DNA from: an uncultured Collinsella sp.
GTDB lineage: Bacteria; Actinomycetota; Coriobacteriia; Coriobacteriales; Coriobacteriaceae
Assembly: GCA_958443265.1 (NCBI GenBank)
Contig: CAUCKA010000005.1
Span: forward strand, 67,814 to 131,813
Direction: 5' to 3'
Length of the DNA stretch: 64,000 nucleotides
Shown: positions 44,626 through 52,388 of the stretch, in pieces
Layout: every line of letters begins with the position of its first letter
Position numbering within the stretch: position 1 is the first letter of the stretch
Made by a program: the position numbers and the translations under genes
Notes under the pieces: generated by a model
Database searches by the model: none
The model's input: the letters and a program-made list of their open reading frames with translations, nothing else
What the model was told of the DNA's origin: nothing

Positions 44626-45483
44626 ATGCGCAAACTGTTTTCCCGTCAGCTCGTCGAGGCCCGTCACGAGATGCTGAGCATCTATGAGGCCGTCGATCTG
44701 GCTCTCCACGATGCCGTGAAGGCCTATGTGACCGACGACCGCAAGCTCGCCACCAAGACCAAGAAACGCACGCTTTCGATTGACGCGCGCTGCGCCAACC
44801 TGGAGGCCGTCTGCTACAACCTGATCGCCACGCAGTCACCGGTCGCCTCCGACTTCCGCCTGCTTCAGACGATCATCTATGTCGACTTTAACCTGCAGCG
44901 CATGACCGATAAAGTCCGTCAGATCTGCCGTGCCACGCGTCATATGATCAAGGCCGACATCTCGCTGCCCAAGGAGCTTGTCGGCACGGTTGAGGCCGAG
45001 GCTGAGGCCGTCTACCAGGTGCTGGGCTCTTCGCTTTCTGCGCTCGTCACCAATGACATGTCCATCATCTGCAACCTGGCCGTCGAGGACGAGCCAGTGC
45101 ACGCCGCCTACGAGAAGTTCTTCCGCACCTTTAACCGTATGGATACGGGCGACTTTATGGACGACGACAGCATCTATGACGACCTGCGCCGCGCCATCAT
45201 GGTTTCGCGCTACCTCGATCGCATCGCTTCCATTTCCATCGATGCCGCTTGCCGTCTGACCTTCCTGTTGACTGGTCAGCGTATGAACGCCGGCGATATC
45301 GCCCGTGTGGACGAGGATGAGCTCGAGAGCATGCGCGTGCCTTCGGGCGAGGGTGTTATCATGAGGCCCGCCGTCGACGCGCGTTACGTTGCCAAGGTGC
45401 CCGCCAACGAGGTCAGCGAGGGTCTTCGCTACCTGCTCGATCATCTTGAGGACGAGGACGATGGCGAGGACGACGAGGAGTAA
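44626..45483 (+). CDS. phoU: phosphate signalling protein PhoU
   Basis: A helical-bundle protein that couples Pst activity to phosphate signalling. Two PhoU repeats are seen, the first with SIDARCANLEAVCYNLIATQSPVA and a DFRLLQTIIYVDFNLQRMTD segment. The 285 residues are longer than the usual ~220. The extra C-terminus includes VPSGEGVIMRPAVDARYV and a very acidic end (EDEDDGEDDEE). It closes the pst operon. No PhoR/PhoB pair is in the window. Confidence 0.92.
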   Translation: MRKLFSRQLVEARHEMLSIYEAVDLALHDAVKAYVTDDRKLATKTKKRTLSIDARCANLEAVCYNLIATQSPVASDFRLLQTIIYVDFNLQRMTDKVRQICRATRHMIKADISLPKELVGTVEAEAEAVYQVLGSSLSALVTNDMSIICNLAVEDEPVHAAYEKFFRTFNRMDTGDFMDDDSIYDDLRRAIMVSRYLDRIASISIDAACRLTFLLTGQRMNAGDIARVDEDELESMRVPSGEGVIMRPAVDARYVAKVPANEVSEGLRYLLDHLEDEDDGEDDEE

Positions 45484-45520
45484 GTGACCCCGTTCGTCGA
45501 AAGATTGTAAATACCTAAGT

Positions 45521-45556
45521 GAGCGCGGCCTTGCACATGCGGGACCGCGCTCTTGC
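45521..45556 (+). terminator. terminator of the pst operon
   Basis: GAGCGCGG / CCGCGCTC stem with a 16-base loop, followed by TTGCGTT; it lies 37 bases past the phoU stop. Confidence 0.65.
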
Positions 45557-45602
45557 GTTAGCATGGGACTACTTGTTTGGCTGTCAGCGGAGGCGATTGG
45601 CA

Positions 45603-46340
45603 ATGGATAACTATTTGGACTTGATGCGCGCTCGCCGCGAGCAGATTCTGGAACGTTTTTATGCGGCGCTCGATCGCGCGGGCCGCCCCCACGACGCCGC
45701 GGGCCTCATTGCCGTGTCCAAGACCGTTGGTGTCGATGAGACCGTTGCCGCCATCCAAGCGGGGTATCGCCATTTTGCCGAGAACCGCCCGCAGGAGCTG
45801 GTTCGCAAGCTCACGGGTCTGGCGGAGCATCCGGAGCTGCCCGAGGTGCGCTTCGATATGATCGGCAACCTGCAGACCAATAAGATCAATGCGGTGCTGA
45901 GCTCAGCCGAGCTGATTCACTCGGTGGGTTCGCTGCATCTGGCACAGGCGATCTCGAGCCGTGCTGTCCGCAAGATTGAGGCAGGCGAGCTCGCCGGCCC
46001 CCAGCGTGTGCTCATCGAGGTCAATGTGAGTGGTGAGGAGTCGAAGGGAGGCTTTTCGCCCGATGAGATTCGCGCCGCCGCGGGTGAGCTTGCGGAACTT
46101 GAGGGAATTTGCGTACAGGGGCTTATGACTATGGCGCCCCGGGGGAATAAGGATGTGGCACGCCGCACCTTTGCGGGGCTTCGTGAGCTGAGGGATGAGC
46201 TGGAGGCGGCGCATCCCGATTTGAACCTGCCTGAGCTTTCCTGCGGCATGAGCGAGGACTTTGAGCCTGCCCTTGAGGAGGGCTCTACGCTCGTTCGCCT
46301 GGGCAGGGTAGTATTTAGCCCGGAGTTTGCAGTAAAATAA
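45603..46340 (+). CDS. yggS: YggS-type PLP homeostasis protein
   Basis: A PLP-binding TIM-barrel protein (YggS/PROSC) that maintains vitamin B6 pools. The PLP Lys is in IAVSKTVGVDE near 38, with FAENRPQEL, HMIGNLQTNK-like (FDMIGNLQTNKIN), and LSCGMSEDFEPAL binding the phosphate. The ATG at 45603 has CGGAGG nine bases upstream, giving 245 residues. This is the ylmE position between pgeF and sepF. Confidence 0.93.
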   Translation: MDNYLDLMRARREQILERFYAALDRAGRPHDAAGLIAVSKTVGVDETVAAIQAGYRHFAENRPQELVRKLTGLAEHPELPEVRFDMIGNLQTNKINAVLSSAELIHSVGSLHLAQAISSRAVRKIEAGELAGPQRVLIEVNVSGEESKGGFSPDEIRAAAGELAELEGICVQGLMTMAPRGNKDVARRTFAGLRELRDELEAAHPDLNLPELSCGMSEDFEPALEEGSTLVRLGRVVFSPEFAVK

Positions 46341-46400
46341 GGCTCTGAAGTGCGCACTGATTATCGGGGCGCCTGCACTAAACCGCGAGAGGACACAACC

Positions 46401-47123
46401 ATGGGCTTCCTTGACGAGATTAAAAATAAGATGCACCTGGGCGGCCAGCAGGGTTACGACCAGGGTTATGGCCAGGACGACGACTACGGTTACGATGACG
46501 GCTATGACGATAGTTATCAGGGCAACGGCTACAGCGGTGCTTCGGGCGAGGGCTTCTACACCCAAGACGAGCCGAGCAACGGCCTGCTTGGTCAGACGCG
46601 CCGCGGTGAAGCTGAGTCGGTTGCCGTGTATACGCGCTCCGGTCAGCTGGTCGGCGATGACTCCCGCCATGCCACGACGTATAACCCGCCTTCGCGCTCG
46701 CAGGACAGCGTTGCGAGCGGTTATCGTCCTGGTGCCTATGACACGCCGTCGAGCTACGCCGAGAACACCCGCGCCCGTGCCGCCGCTGCACCCGCGCCTG
46801 CACCGAGCGATGCCTCGGCCTATGCGAGCAATATCATCAACGCCACGCCGCAGCTGCCGGCCTATGTCCTGCGCCCCGAGAGCTATGACGACGTGGAGAC
46901 CGTGGTGCGCCGCGTTCGCACCAAGCAGCCTGTCGCACTGATTTTTGTGGGCGTACGCACCGAAGTTGCCAAGCGCGTCTTGGACTTCTCTTACGGCTTT
47001 GCCTGCGGTCTGGGCGCCACGGTCAAGGAGGTAGGCGACCGCGTGTTCATGGTGCTGCCCGCCGGTTGCGAGGTCAAAGATTCCGATCTCAAGAAGCTTC
47101 GTGCCGACGGCTACCTTAAGTAA
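46401..47123 (+). CDS. sepF: cell division protein SepF
   Basis: Membrane-binding partner of FtsZ in bacteria lacking FtsA. The N-terminal MGFLDEIKNKMHL is the amphipathic membrane-anchoring helix. A Tyr/Gly/Asp-rich linker (about 15-130) follows, and the C-terminal DUF552 domain (RPESYDDVETVVRRV ... LDFSYGFACGLGATV) forms the polymerising fold. The 240 residues are long for the family because of the linker. GAGAGGA serves as ribosome site. Confidence 0.94.
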   Translation: MGFLDEIKNKMHLGGQQGYDQGYGQDDDYGYDDGYDDSYQGNGYSGASGEGFYTQDEPSNGLLGQTRRGEAESVAVYTRSGQLVGDDSRHATTYNPPSRSQDSVASGYRPGAYDTPSSYAENTRARAAAAPAPAPSDASAYASNIINATPQLPAYVLRPESYDDVETVVRRVRTKQPVALIFVGVRTEVAKRVLDFSYGFACGLGATVKEVGDRVFMVLPAGCEVKDSDLKKLRADGYLK

Positions 47124-47144
47124 AGACAAGACGAGGAGATTCCC

Positions 47145-47426
47145 ATCAACATCTACACTATCGTCCAGCTGGTCAACACGCTGTTCAACTTCTATTCCAC
47201 GCTCATTGTCGTCTACTGCTTTATGACGTGGATTCCCATGAAGCAGGGTGGTTTACTTCAGGATATTGCTGCGGTGCTCGATAGCGTGTGCGGTCCGTGG
47301 CTCAACCTGTTCCGTCGTTTCATTCCGCCGATGGGCGGTATCGATTTTTCGCCGGTCGTTGCGATTATTGCGTTGCAGTTGGTGCAGAGGCTGGTTCTGC
47401 AGCTTCTTATAGGTATACTCGTATAG
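47145..47426 (+). CDS. YggT family membrane protein with apparent ATC start
   Basis: A 93-residue protein with two membrane helices: residues 4-28 (IYTIVQLVNTLFNFYSTLIV) and about 68-92. The PWLNLFRRFIPPMGGIDFSP loop between them is the YggT signature. The frame after the sepF stop contains no ATG, GTG or TTG until the ATG at 47223, which would delete the first helix. GAGGAG (47133-47138) is spaced six bases from ATC at 47145, so ATC is the best start. A base change from ATG is the alternative. This is the ylmG position. Confidence 0.8.
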   Translation: MNIYTIVQLVNTLFNFYSTLIVVYCFMTWIPMKQGGLLQDIAAVLDSVCGPWLNLFRRFIPPMGGIDFSPVVAIIALQLVQRLVLQLLIGILV

Positions 47427-47487
47427 AACTGACTTTGTAACTTACGTCGGGCGTGTAGCGCCGAGGCGATGAAAAAGGAGACTTGTT

Positions 47488-48162
47488 ATGGCTATTACCC
47501 CTGCAGACATCCAGGCTCAGACTTTCTCTGAGGCCAAGCGTGGCTACGATCCTGCCGAGGTCGACGTCTTCTTGGAGACGCTGTCCTCCGAGGTTGACGC
47601 TATGCTCGCTAAGATCGTCGACCTTAAGGGTCGTCTGACTGCTACCGAGCAGCAGCTTGCCGATGCACAGGCTCAGCTTGCCCAGGCTCAGGATGCCACC
47701 GCCCAGGCCGTTCCCGCCGCCCCCGTGGCTGCTCCCGCCCCTGACTTCTCCGCTCAGGAGCGCCAGATTTCCGCTGCCCTGATCGCTGCCCAGCAGACCG
47801 CTGAGACCATCGTCAACGATGCCAACGAGAACGCTGAGCGTATCCGCAACGAGGCTGACGCCAAGGCCCGCGAGGTTATCCGCCAGGCTCTGACCGAAAA
47901 GCAGGCCGAGCTCGAGGAAATCGATCGTCTCAAGGCTTCCCGTGAGGAGTTCAAGGCCGAGTATCTCAAGCTCATTCAGCACTTCATGGACGATGCCCAG
48001 AACTCCTTCCCGGCCGACCTCATGGCCTCCACGCCGGTCGGTTCTGCCGCTTCTCCTGCGGTGACTGTTCCCGCCGAGCCGCTGCCCGTCGCTGACCCGG
48101 TTGTCCCCGTGGCCGATCCCTTTGCCCCGATCGACAACTTTGCTGCCGACGACCTGGACTAG
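47488..48162 (+). CDS. divIVA: DivIVA-domain protein
   Basis: A coiled-coil polar/septal scaffold. The N-terminal membrane-binding domain reads PADIQAQTFSEAKRGYDPAEVDVFL, followed by long heptad stretches (30-75 and 88-165). The Ala/Pro-rich tail (about 170-224) is typical of actinobacterial relatives. The start follows AAAGGAG. It ends the yggS-sepF-yggT-divIVA group. Confidence 0.92.
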   Translation: MAITPADIQAQTFSEAKRGYDPAEVDVFLETLSSEVDAMLAKIVDLKGRLTATEQQLADAQAQLAQAQDATAQAVPAAPVAAPAPDFSAQERQISAALIAAQQTAETIVNDANENAERIRNEADAKAREVIRQALTEKQAELEEIDRLKASREEFKAEYLKLIQHFMDDAQNSFPADLMASTPVGSAASPAVTVPAEPLPVADPVVPVADPFAPIDNFAADDLD

Positions 48163-48191
48163 CATCAGAGCTACAATCTAGTGTCCTTAAG

Positions 48192-48220
48192 AGGAGCTCG
48201 CACCTGCGGGCTCCTTTTTT
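48192..48220 (+). terminator. terminator of divIVA
   Basis: AGGAGCTCGC-ACCT-GCGGGCTCCT, a 10-bp stem with one G-T pair, then TTTTT. Confidence 0.9.
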
Positions 48221-48248
48221 GTGGCTGTATACGGGTTGGGAAACAAAA

Positions 48249-48284
48249 CGCCGAGCTCTGCATGCGATAGGACAGAACTCGGCG
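48249..48284 (-). terminator. terminator of the nitroreductase gene
   Basis: CGCCGAG / CTCGGCG with inner TCTG/CAGA; read on the minus strand it is followed by TTTTGTTT, 43 bases past the stop. Confidence 0.75.
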
Positions 48285-48327
48285 AAGGGCGCGTGGTAAA
48301 AGGTAGATTTTAAGGTATGTCTAAAAA

Positions 48328-48858
48328 CTACTTGAGGAGGAAGTTGGAGAGGGGAATAGTGCGGGCCTCGCGATGCTCGGGATCGGCGATGTGGTCGGCG
48401 GGATAGCCACAGACGAGCATGTGATAGGGATAGACGCCCTTGGGCAGATTGAACTGCTCCTCTGCCACCTCAGGCTTAAAATGGCATACCCAGCACGTTC
48501 CCAGGCCCTGCTCGGTGGCCTCCATCATCATCTGATCACACACGATGGACGTATCGATTTCACTGGAATTCATCTGGTCATACGGGCGTACCCAAGCATC
48601 ATCGGTAACGCTGCAAATAAGGAAGATGAGCGGAGCGCCAAAGATAGACCCATCACGAGCAAACCGAGGCTGACAAGCAGCAGCCTTCTCCAGAAGCTCG
48701 GGCGTATCCAACACCATCACACGAGAAGGATGATTATTACAAGCAGAAGGAGCAATGCGCCCAGCCTCAACAATGGCATCCACCACAGCCTGCTCAACAG
48801 AACGGTCCTCAAAAGAACGACAAGAATACCGACCACGAGCCAGATCCAAATACCCCAT
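48328..48858 (-). CDS. nitroreductase family protein
   Basis: A 176-residue FMN-dependent nitroreductase-like oxidoreductase. Family marks are ARGRYSCRSFEDRSV (FMN phosphate contact), APSACNNHPSRVMVLD and EATEQGLGTCWVCHF. VCGYPADH lies near the C-terminus. The ATG at 48858 has GGAGGG upstream. The first ~75 codons end almost exclusively in T or G, while the rest of the gene uses normal C/G-ending codons. The physiological substrate is unknown. Confidence 0.9.
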   Translation of the reverse strand: MGYLDLARGRYSCRSFEDRSVEQAVVDAIVEAGRIAPSACNNHPSRVMVLDTPELLEKAAACQPRFARDGSIFGAPLIFLICSVTDDAWVRPYDQMNSSEIDTSIVCDQMMMEATEQGLGTCWVCHFKPEVAEEQFNLPKGVYPYHMLVCGYPADHIADPEHREARTIPLSNFLLK

Positions 48859-49025
48859 AATCAAACCCTCCAAAGTCAGCGAATCAATCCAAAGCAAAAC
48901 AAAGGGTACCCAAAGCCCGATTCAGCTAAACGTTTAAGGCGGTCCCAAAGTTCCCAATCGGGCTCAAAGGCCCTGCCAACAAAAGCCTCATTGCTTTCAA
49001 AGTATCAGCCAAAGTTCCCAATGGT
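48859..49025. other. A+C-rich gap with direct and inverted repeats
   Basis: No gene. The plus strand is strongly A+C-rich. CCAAAGTTCCCAAT occurs twice (48945-48958 and 49009-49022). AGCCCGATT (48914-48922) pairs with AATCGGGCT (48956-48964). Confidence 0.6.
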
Positions 49026-49133
49026 GGTACGTAAGGCGAAGGGCCGGCCACGGTTTACTTTCGAACGACTCTGCAAAGCAGCCGGAGTGAGAAAGCAAAC
49101 CGTGGCCGGCCCTTCGCCGCCGGGACACGTACC
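49026..49133 (-). repeat. nested inverted-repeat element, copy E (3' of DUF47 gene)
   Basis: Main arms 49035-49056 and 49097-49118 are perfect 22-bp complements. They continue inward as CTTTC/GAAAG after one mismatch and outward as GGTACGT (49026-49032) / ACGTACC (49127-49133). The core (TTTCGAACGACTC ... GGAGT) has the layout of copies A-D but a shorter inner hairpin. It ends five bases from the stop of the gene to its right, and no U-tract follows. Confidence 0.75.
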
Positions 49134-49138
49134 CCCAA

Positions 49139-49762
49139 TTAACTGTTCTTCATGACAATCGAATCCACGACATCGGCCACATTCTCGCAGCAGTCGGCGC
49201 AGTACTCCAGGAAGGCGTACACGTCACGCCAAGCGATGACCTCGAGCGGGTCCTTGCCGTTAACGTGCAGGTTACGCATGGCGTTGATATAGAGCTCGTC
49301 GGCCTCGGACTCGATGGTGTTGATCTGGATGACGAGCTCGCGCAGCGTCTTGGACTTGCGGTAGTTAGGCAGCTCGACCATCAGGTCCTTCATGGCGCGG
49401 CAGGCGTCGGTCACCTTGTGGGCGATCACGATGGCATCGGGATGGATGCTCTGGATGTTGGTGAAGTAGACGCGCTGCACGACGCCCTCGATACGGTCGA
49501 GCACGGTATCGAGCGAGCAGCTCATCAGGTCTAGGTCCTCGCGCTCAAGCGGGGTGATAAAGGCCGTGAGCAGGGCGTCCTCAAGCTCATGGTGCTTCTT
49601 GTCGGCCGCATGCTCGATCGCGTGCATCTTGTCGAGCATATCGTGAATCTTCGCGGGATCGAAGTTCTCGAAAATCTTGGTGAGCAGCTCTGCTGCCTGG
49701 ACGGCAAGGTCGGCGCAGGCGACGTAGTTGTCAAAGTAGAACGAATCGGGTTTCTTTGCCAT
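49139..49762 (-). CDS. DUF47 (PhoU-like) protein, Pit accessory
   Basis: A 207-residue all-helical protein of the DUF47/YkaA family, distantly related to PhoU. HAIEHAADKKHHELEDALL near 47 and FITPLEREDLDLMSCSLDTVLDRIEGVV are the conserved blocks. Such proteins are normally encoded beside Pit transporters and are thought to regulate them, which is also the arrangement here (67 bp after pit). Confidence 0.92.
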   Translation of the reverse strand: MAKKPDSFYFDNYVACADLAVQAAELLTKIFENFDPAKIHDMLDKMHAIEHAADKKHHELEDALLTAFITPLEREDLDLMSCSLDTVLDRIEGVVQRVYFTNIQSIHPDAIVIAHKVTDACRAMKDLMVELPNYRKSKTLRELVIQINTIESEADELYINAMRNLHVNGKDPLEVIAWRDVYAFLEYCADCCENVADVVDSIVMKNS

Positions 49763-49829
49763 GAGTGGGTCCTTTCGAGGCGAAGACGGGTGGGCGAGGT
49801 GTTACGGTCCGGATGGACGCTCGGTTTGA

Positions 49830-50879
49830 CTAGATGAACATCATGAACAGCTTGGCCATGACAAAGCTGATGAATCCGCAGGCGGGGAAGGTGAAGAACC
49901 AAGTGAACATCATGTCCTTGACCACGCCGAAGTTGATGGCCGAAAGACGCTTGACGGCGCCGACACCCATGATGGCGCAGGTCTTGATGTGGGTGGAGGA
50001 CACAGGGATACCGGTAAGAGTGGCAAGCAGCAGATTCGCGGCGCCTGCGAGGTCGGCGGAGAAGCCCTGATATTTCTCGAGCTTTACCATGCTCTGGCCG
50101 ACGGACTTGATGATGCGCTCGCCGCCCACGCTGGTGCCGATGCCCATGGTGGCCGAGCACAGCAGCATGATCCAGATGGGGATGCCGGCGTCGCCGACGC
50201 CGGTCTGGCCGTTGGCGAAGGCGACACCTAAAAAGAGCACGCCGATGAACTTCTGTCCATCCTGCGCGCCGTGCATAAAGCTCATGGCCGCAGCGCTCGC
50301 GATCTGAGCGTATTTAAAGAAGACGTTGGCACGTCGCCTATTGGCGGCGGCAAACAGAATCGAGACGAGTTTGCACAGGACCCAGCCCATGACAAAGCCC
50401 AGACCGATGGAGAGCGCCAGGCCGTAGATGACCTTCATCCACTCGTGGACGTTGACGCTGTTCGCGCCGCCGAGGGCGATAGCGGCACCGGTCAGGCCGG
50501 CGATAAGGCTGTGGCTTTGCGAGGTGGGGATGCCAAAACGCGATGCTGTGGCGCCGTAGACGACGATGGAGAACAGCGCCGCGCAGAGGCACGCGAGCGC
50601 CATGGTGCTGTTTCCGCCAAAGTCGACGATATGCGAGATGGTGTTGGCGACGCTTGCGTTAAAGTGCGTCATGATGAGCACGCCCAAGAAGTTGAATGCG
50701 GCGCTCATGAGAATGGCGGCGCGGGCGGGCATACAACGCGTGGTGACGCAGGTCGCGATGGCGTTGGGCGCGTCGGTCCATCCGTTGACGAAGATGGCGC
50801 CGAGTGCGAGGATCACGGTGACGGCAAGGACTGGGTTCGACACAAGTTGGCCGAGGAAGGTTGAGAACGTTACGTCCAT
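49830..50879 (-). CDS. pit: PiT family inorganic phosphate transporter
   Basis: A low-affinity phosphate (metal-phosphate) symporter of the PiT family. The two inverted family signatures are visible: NGWTDAPNAIATCVTTR near 32 and the second copy SFMHGAQDGQKFIGVLF. About ten hydrophobic segments occur in 349 residues. It is probably cotranscribed with the DUF47 gene. With the pst operon 6 kb away, the organism has two phosphate import routes. Confidence 0.93.
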   Translation of the reverse strand: MDVTFSTFLGQLVSNPVLAVTVILALGAIFVNGWTDAPNAIATCVTTRCMPARAAILMSAAFNFLGVLIMTHFNASVANTISHIVDFGGNSTMALACLCAALFSIVVYGATASRFGIPTSQSHSLIAGLTGAAIALGGANSVNVHEWMKVIYGLALSIGLGFVMGWVLCKLVSILFAAANRRRANVFFKYAQIASAAAMSFMHGAQDGQKFIGVLFLGVAFANGQTGVGDAGIPIWIMLLCSATMGIGTSVGGERIIKSVGQSMVKLEKYQGFSADLAGAANLLLATLTGIPVSSTHIKTCAIMGVGAVKRLSAINFGVVKDMMFTWFFTFPACGFISFVMAKLFMMFI

Positions 50880-51128
50880 GTATGGGCTTTCTCGAAGTTT
50901 GCAGGCACGTTACAAAAACATGATAAATCGTATCACCTCCTGTGGGCTTCTTTACCGAGTTCTGATGGGAGAAGTGAATTTTTTGGCACTAACATTGAAT
51001 ATTGGCCCTGTTGACCGCGGGTGTTCTTTTTGCTATCACGTCGTGCGGACGTGCACATGCGGTCCGACACGCCAAAACCACAGCCTGTTCGCTTTACAAT
51101 ATGCAAACATGCGTTCGATAATAGGGGC
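50880..51128. promoter_or_regulatory. divergent region between pit and a small gene
   Basis: On the plus strand TTGACC (51011-51016), a 17-bp spacer and TATCAC (51034-51039) form a plausible promoter for the gene at 51129. On the minus strand the pit leader carries AGGAGGTGAT (50941-50932), a full complement of the 16S rRNA 3' end. Ten bases later comes the three-codon frame ATG TTT TTG TAA (50921-50910). Confidence 0.5.
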
Positions 51129-51467
51129 ATGGAATATCGACAGACAGATGGCAAAACTCGACGCGTGCACAAGCAGTATGTGGACGTCGTGGCCCGCATC
51201 CTTGCGGGCGGACAAGTCGTGCCGGTCACCGTCTGCTGGGTTGACGGTCGCTGCTTTACGATTGACGAGATTGTCTCGTCCACGGGCTTTGGCTTAACGG
51301 TCCACGGTGTTCGTACGGCAACGTATAAAGTTCGTTTTGGCGGGCATGCGACCGAGTTGTATCTGGAGGACCAGGCGCGCGAACGGCCGGACGGCTCGCA
51401 GGCCCACGTGATGCGTTGGTGGGTCTGGGCGTTTGACCGCACGCTCGAGGGCGAGCGCCGTAGGTAG
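51129..51467 (+). CDS. small hypothetical protein
   Basis: I do not recognise the family. The 112-residue product has a mostly beta-type pattern (VVPVTVCWVDGRCFTIDEIV, TYKVRFGGHATELYLED), with many aromatic residues near the end (RWWVWAFD), no signal peptide and no membrane helix. The ATG at 51129 is preceded by AGGGG. The plus-strand promoter at 51011 and the terminator at 51515 suggest a single-gene unit. Confidence 0.65.
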   Translation: MEYRQTDGKTRRVHKQYVDVVARILAGGQVVPVTVCWVDGRCFTIDEIVSSTGFGLTVHGVRTATYKVRFGGHATELYLEDQARERPDGSQAHVMRWWVWAFDRTLEGERRR

Positions 51468-51514
51468 GGACGCACGGCGTTCGGGTACAATGGTAGGAAT
51501 CTTGTCATCTGCTG

Positions 51515-51538
51515 CGCCGTCATTCGCGGCGCTTTTTG
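51515..51538 (+). terminator. terminator of the small hypothetical gene
   Basis: GCGCCG / CGGCGC with a seven-base loop, then TTTTTG. Confidence 0.75.
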
Positions 51539-51551
51539 AAAGGACGAAGCT

Positions 51552-52247
51552 ATGAGCGATATCCAGGGCTATCAGAACGGCCCCGTCGAGACCGGCGCAA
51601 GCCGCGCCAAGGAGATGTCGCCGCGCGCGTACAATCTCGCCATGTCTGCCCTGATCTTCTTGGGCTTTTGCGCCATGGGCGCCGGCGCCTACTTTACGAG
51701 CACCATGTCGTTTGCGCGCATGATGATGAGCGGCGCCGCCTTGCCGCTGGTCTTTGGCTCGTTTATTTTGACCATCGTCGGTATGGTCATGATGTCGGCT
51801 GCTGTGGGCAAGCAGTCCGTGGGCCTGTCCCTTGTGGGCTACGTAATCTTTGCGAGTACCTTTGGCCTGACCGCGTCGTTTGGCCTTGCCAACTACGACC
51901 TGCCCACCATCAACACTGCCTTTATCGCCACGGCCGCCATCACCTTTGTCTTTGGCGCCTTGGGCGTGACGTTCCCCAAGTTTTTCCAGCGCGTATATGG
52001 CATCGGTTTTGGCATTCTGCTCGCCACTATTCTGGTTGAGATCGTGCTGATGTTCATGGGCGTCTCTCAGACCATCACCGACCTGATCGTGATCGTGGTG
52101 TTCGCCGGCTTTATTGGCTACGACACCTATGTGGCCACGACGGTGCCGCCCACGCTGCCCAATGCGGTGCTCATGGCGTCCAACCTATTCGTGGACATTA
52201 TCAACGTGTTCCTGCGCATCCTGAACATCCTCGGTCGTCGCGACTAG
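51552..52247 (+). CDS. BAX inhibitor-1/YccA family membrane protein
   Basis: A 231-residue protein with seven hydrophobic segments. The C-terminal signature NLFVDIINVFLRILNILGRRD and the GYDTYVA segment near 193 identify the Bax1-I (TMBIM) family, members of which conduct calcium or protons. The physiological role in bacteria is not established. The start follows AAAGGACGAAGCT. Confidence 0.9.
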   Translation: MSDIQGYQNGPVETGASRAKEMSPRAYNLAMSALIFLGFCAMGAGAYFTSTMSFARMMMSGAALPLVFGSFILTIVGMVMMSAAVGKQSVGLSLVGYVIFASTFGLTASFGLANYDLPTINTAFIATAAITFVFGALGVTFPKFFQRVYGIGFGILLATILVEIVLMFMGVSQTITDLIVIVVFAGFIGYDTYVATTVPPTLPNAVLMASNLFVDIINVFLRILNILGRRD

Positions 52248-52296
52248 CGCGGGGGATTGCAACGTTTCTTGTCGGACGCGGTAAAACGATGCGAAA

Positions 52297-52322
52297 GGCG
52301 GTCCCGCGGGGCCGTCTTTTTT
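52297..52322 (+). terminator. terminator of the BAX-inhibitor gene
   Basis: GGCGGTCCC-GCG-GGGCCGTC stem with G-T pairs, then TTTTTT. Confidence 0.85.
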
Positions 52323-52388
52323 GTGCACGGCGGGGTATCATGGATGGGAAAAAGCCGATAGCGGCAGCGACAGGAAAGGTGACCACTT

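Noticed and set aside
48945..49022. Possible CRISPR-like direct repeat (CCAAAGTTCCCAAT twice)
   Set aside because: Only two 14-bp copies 64 bp apart, no third unit and no cas gene.
48373..49155. 260-codon plus-strand frame antisense to the nitroreductase gene and through copy E
   Set aside because: Open because the strand is A+C-rich; the Ser/Thr/Gln/Lys-rich product has no domain, and it crosses an inverted repeat.
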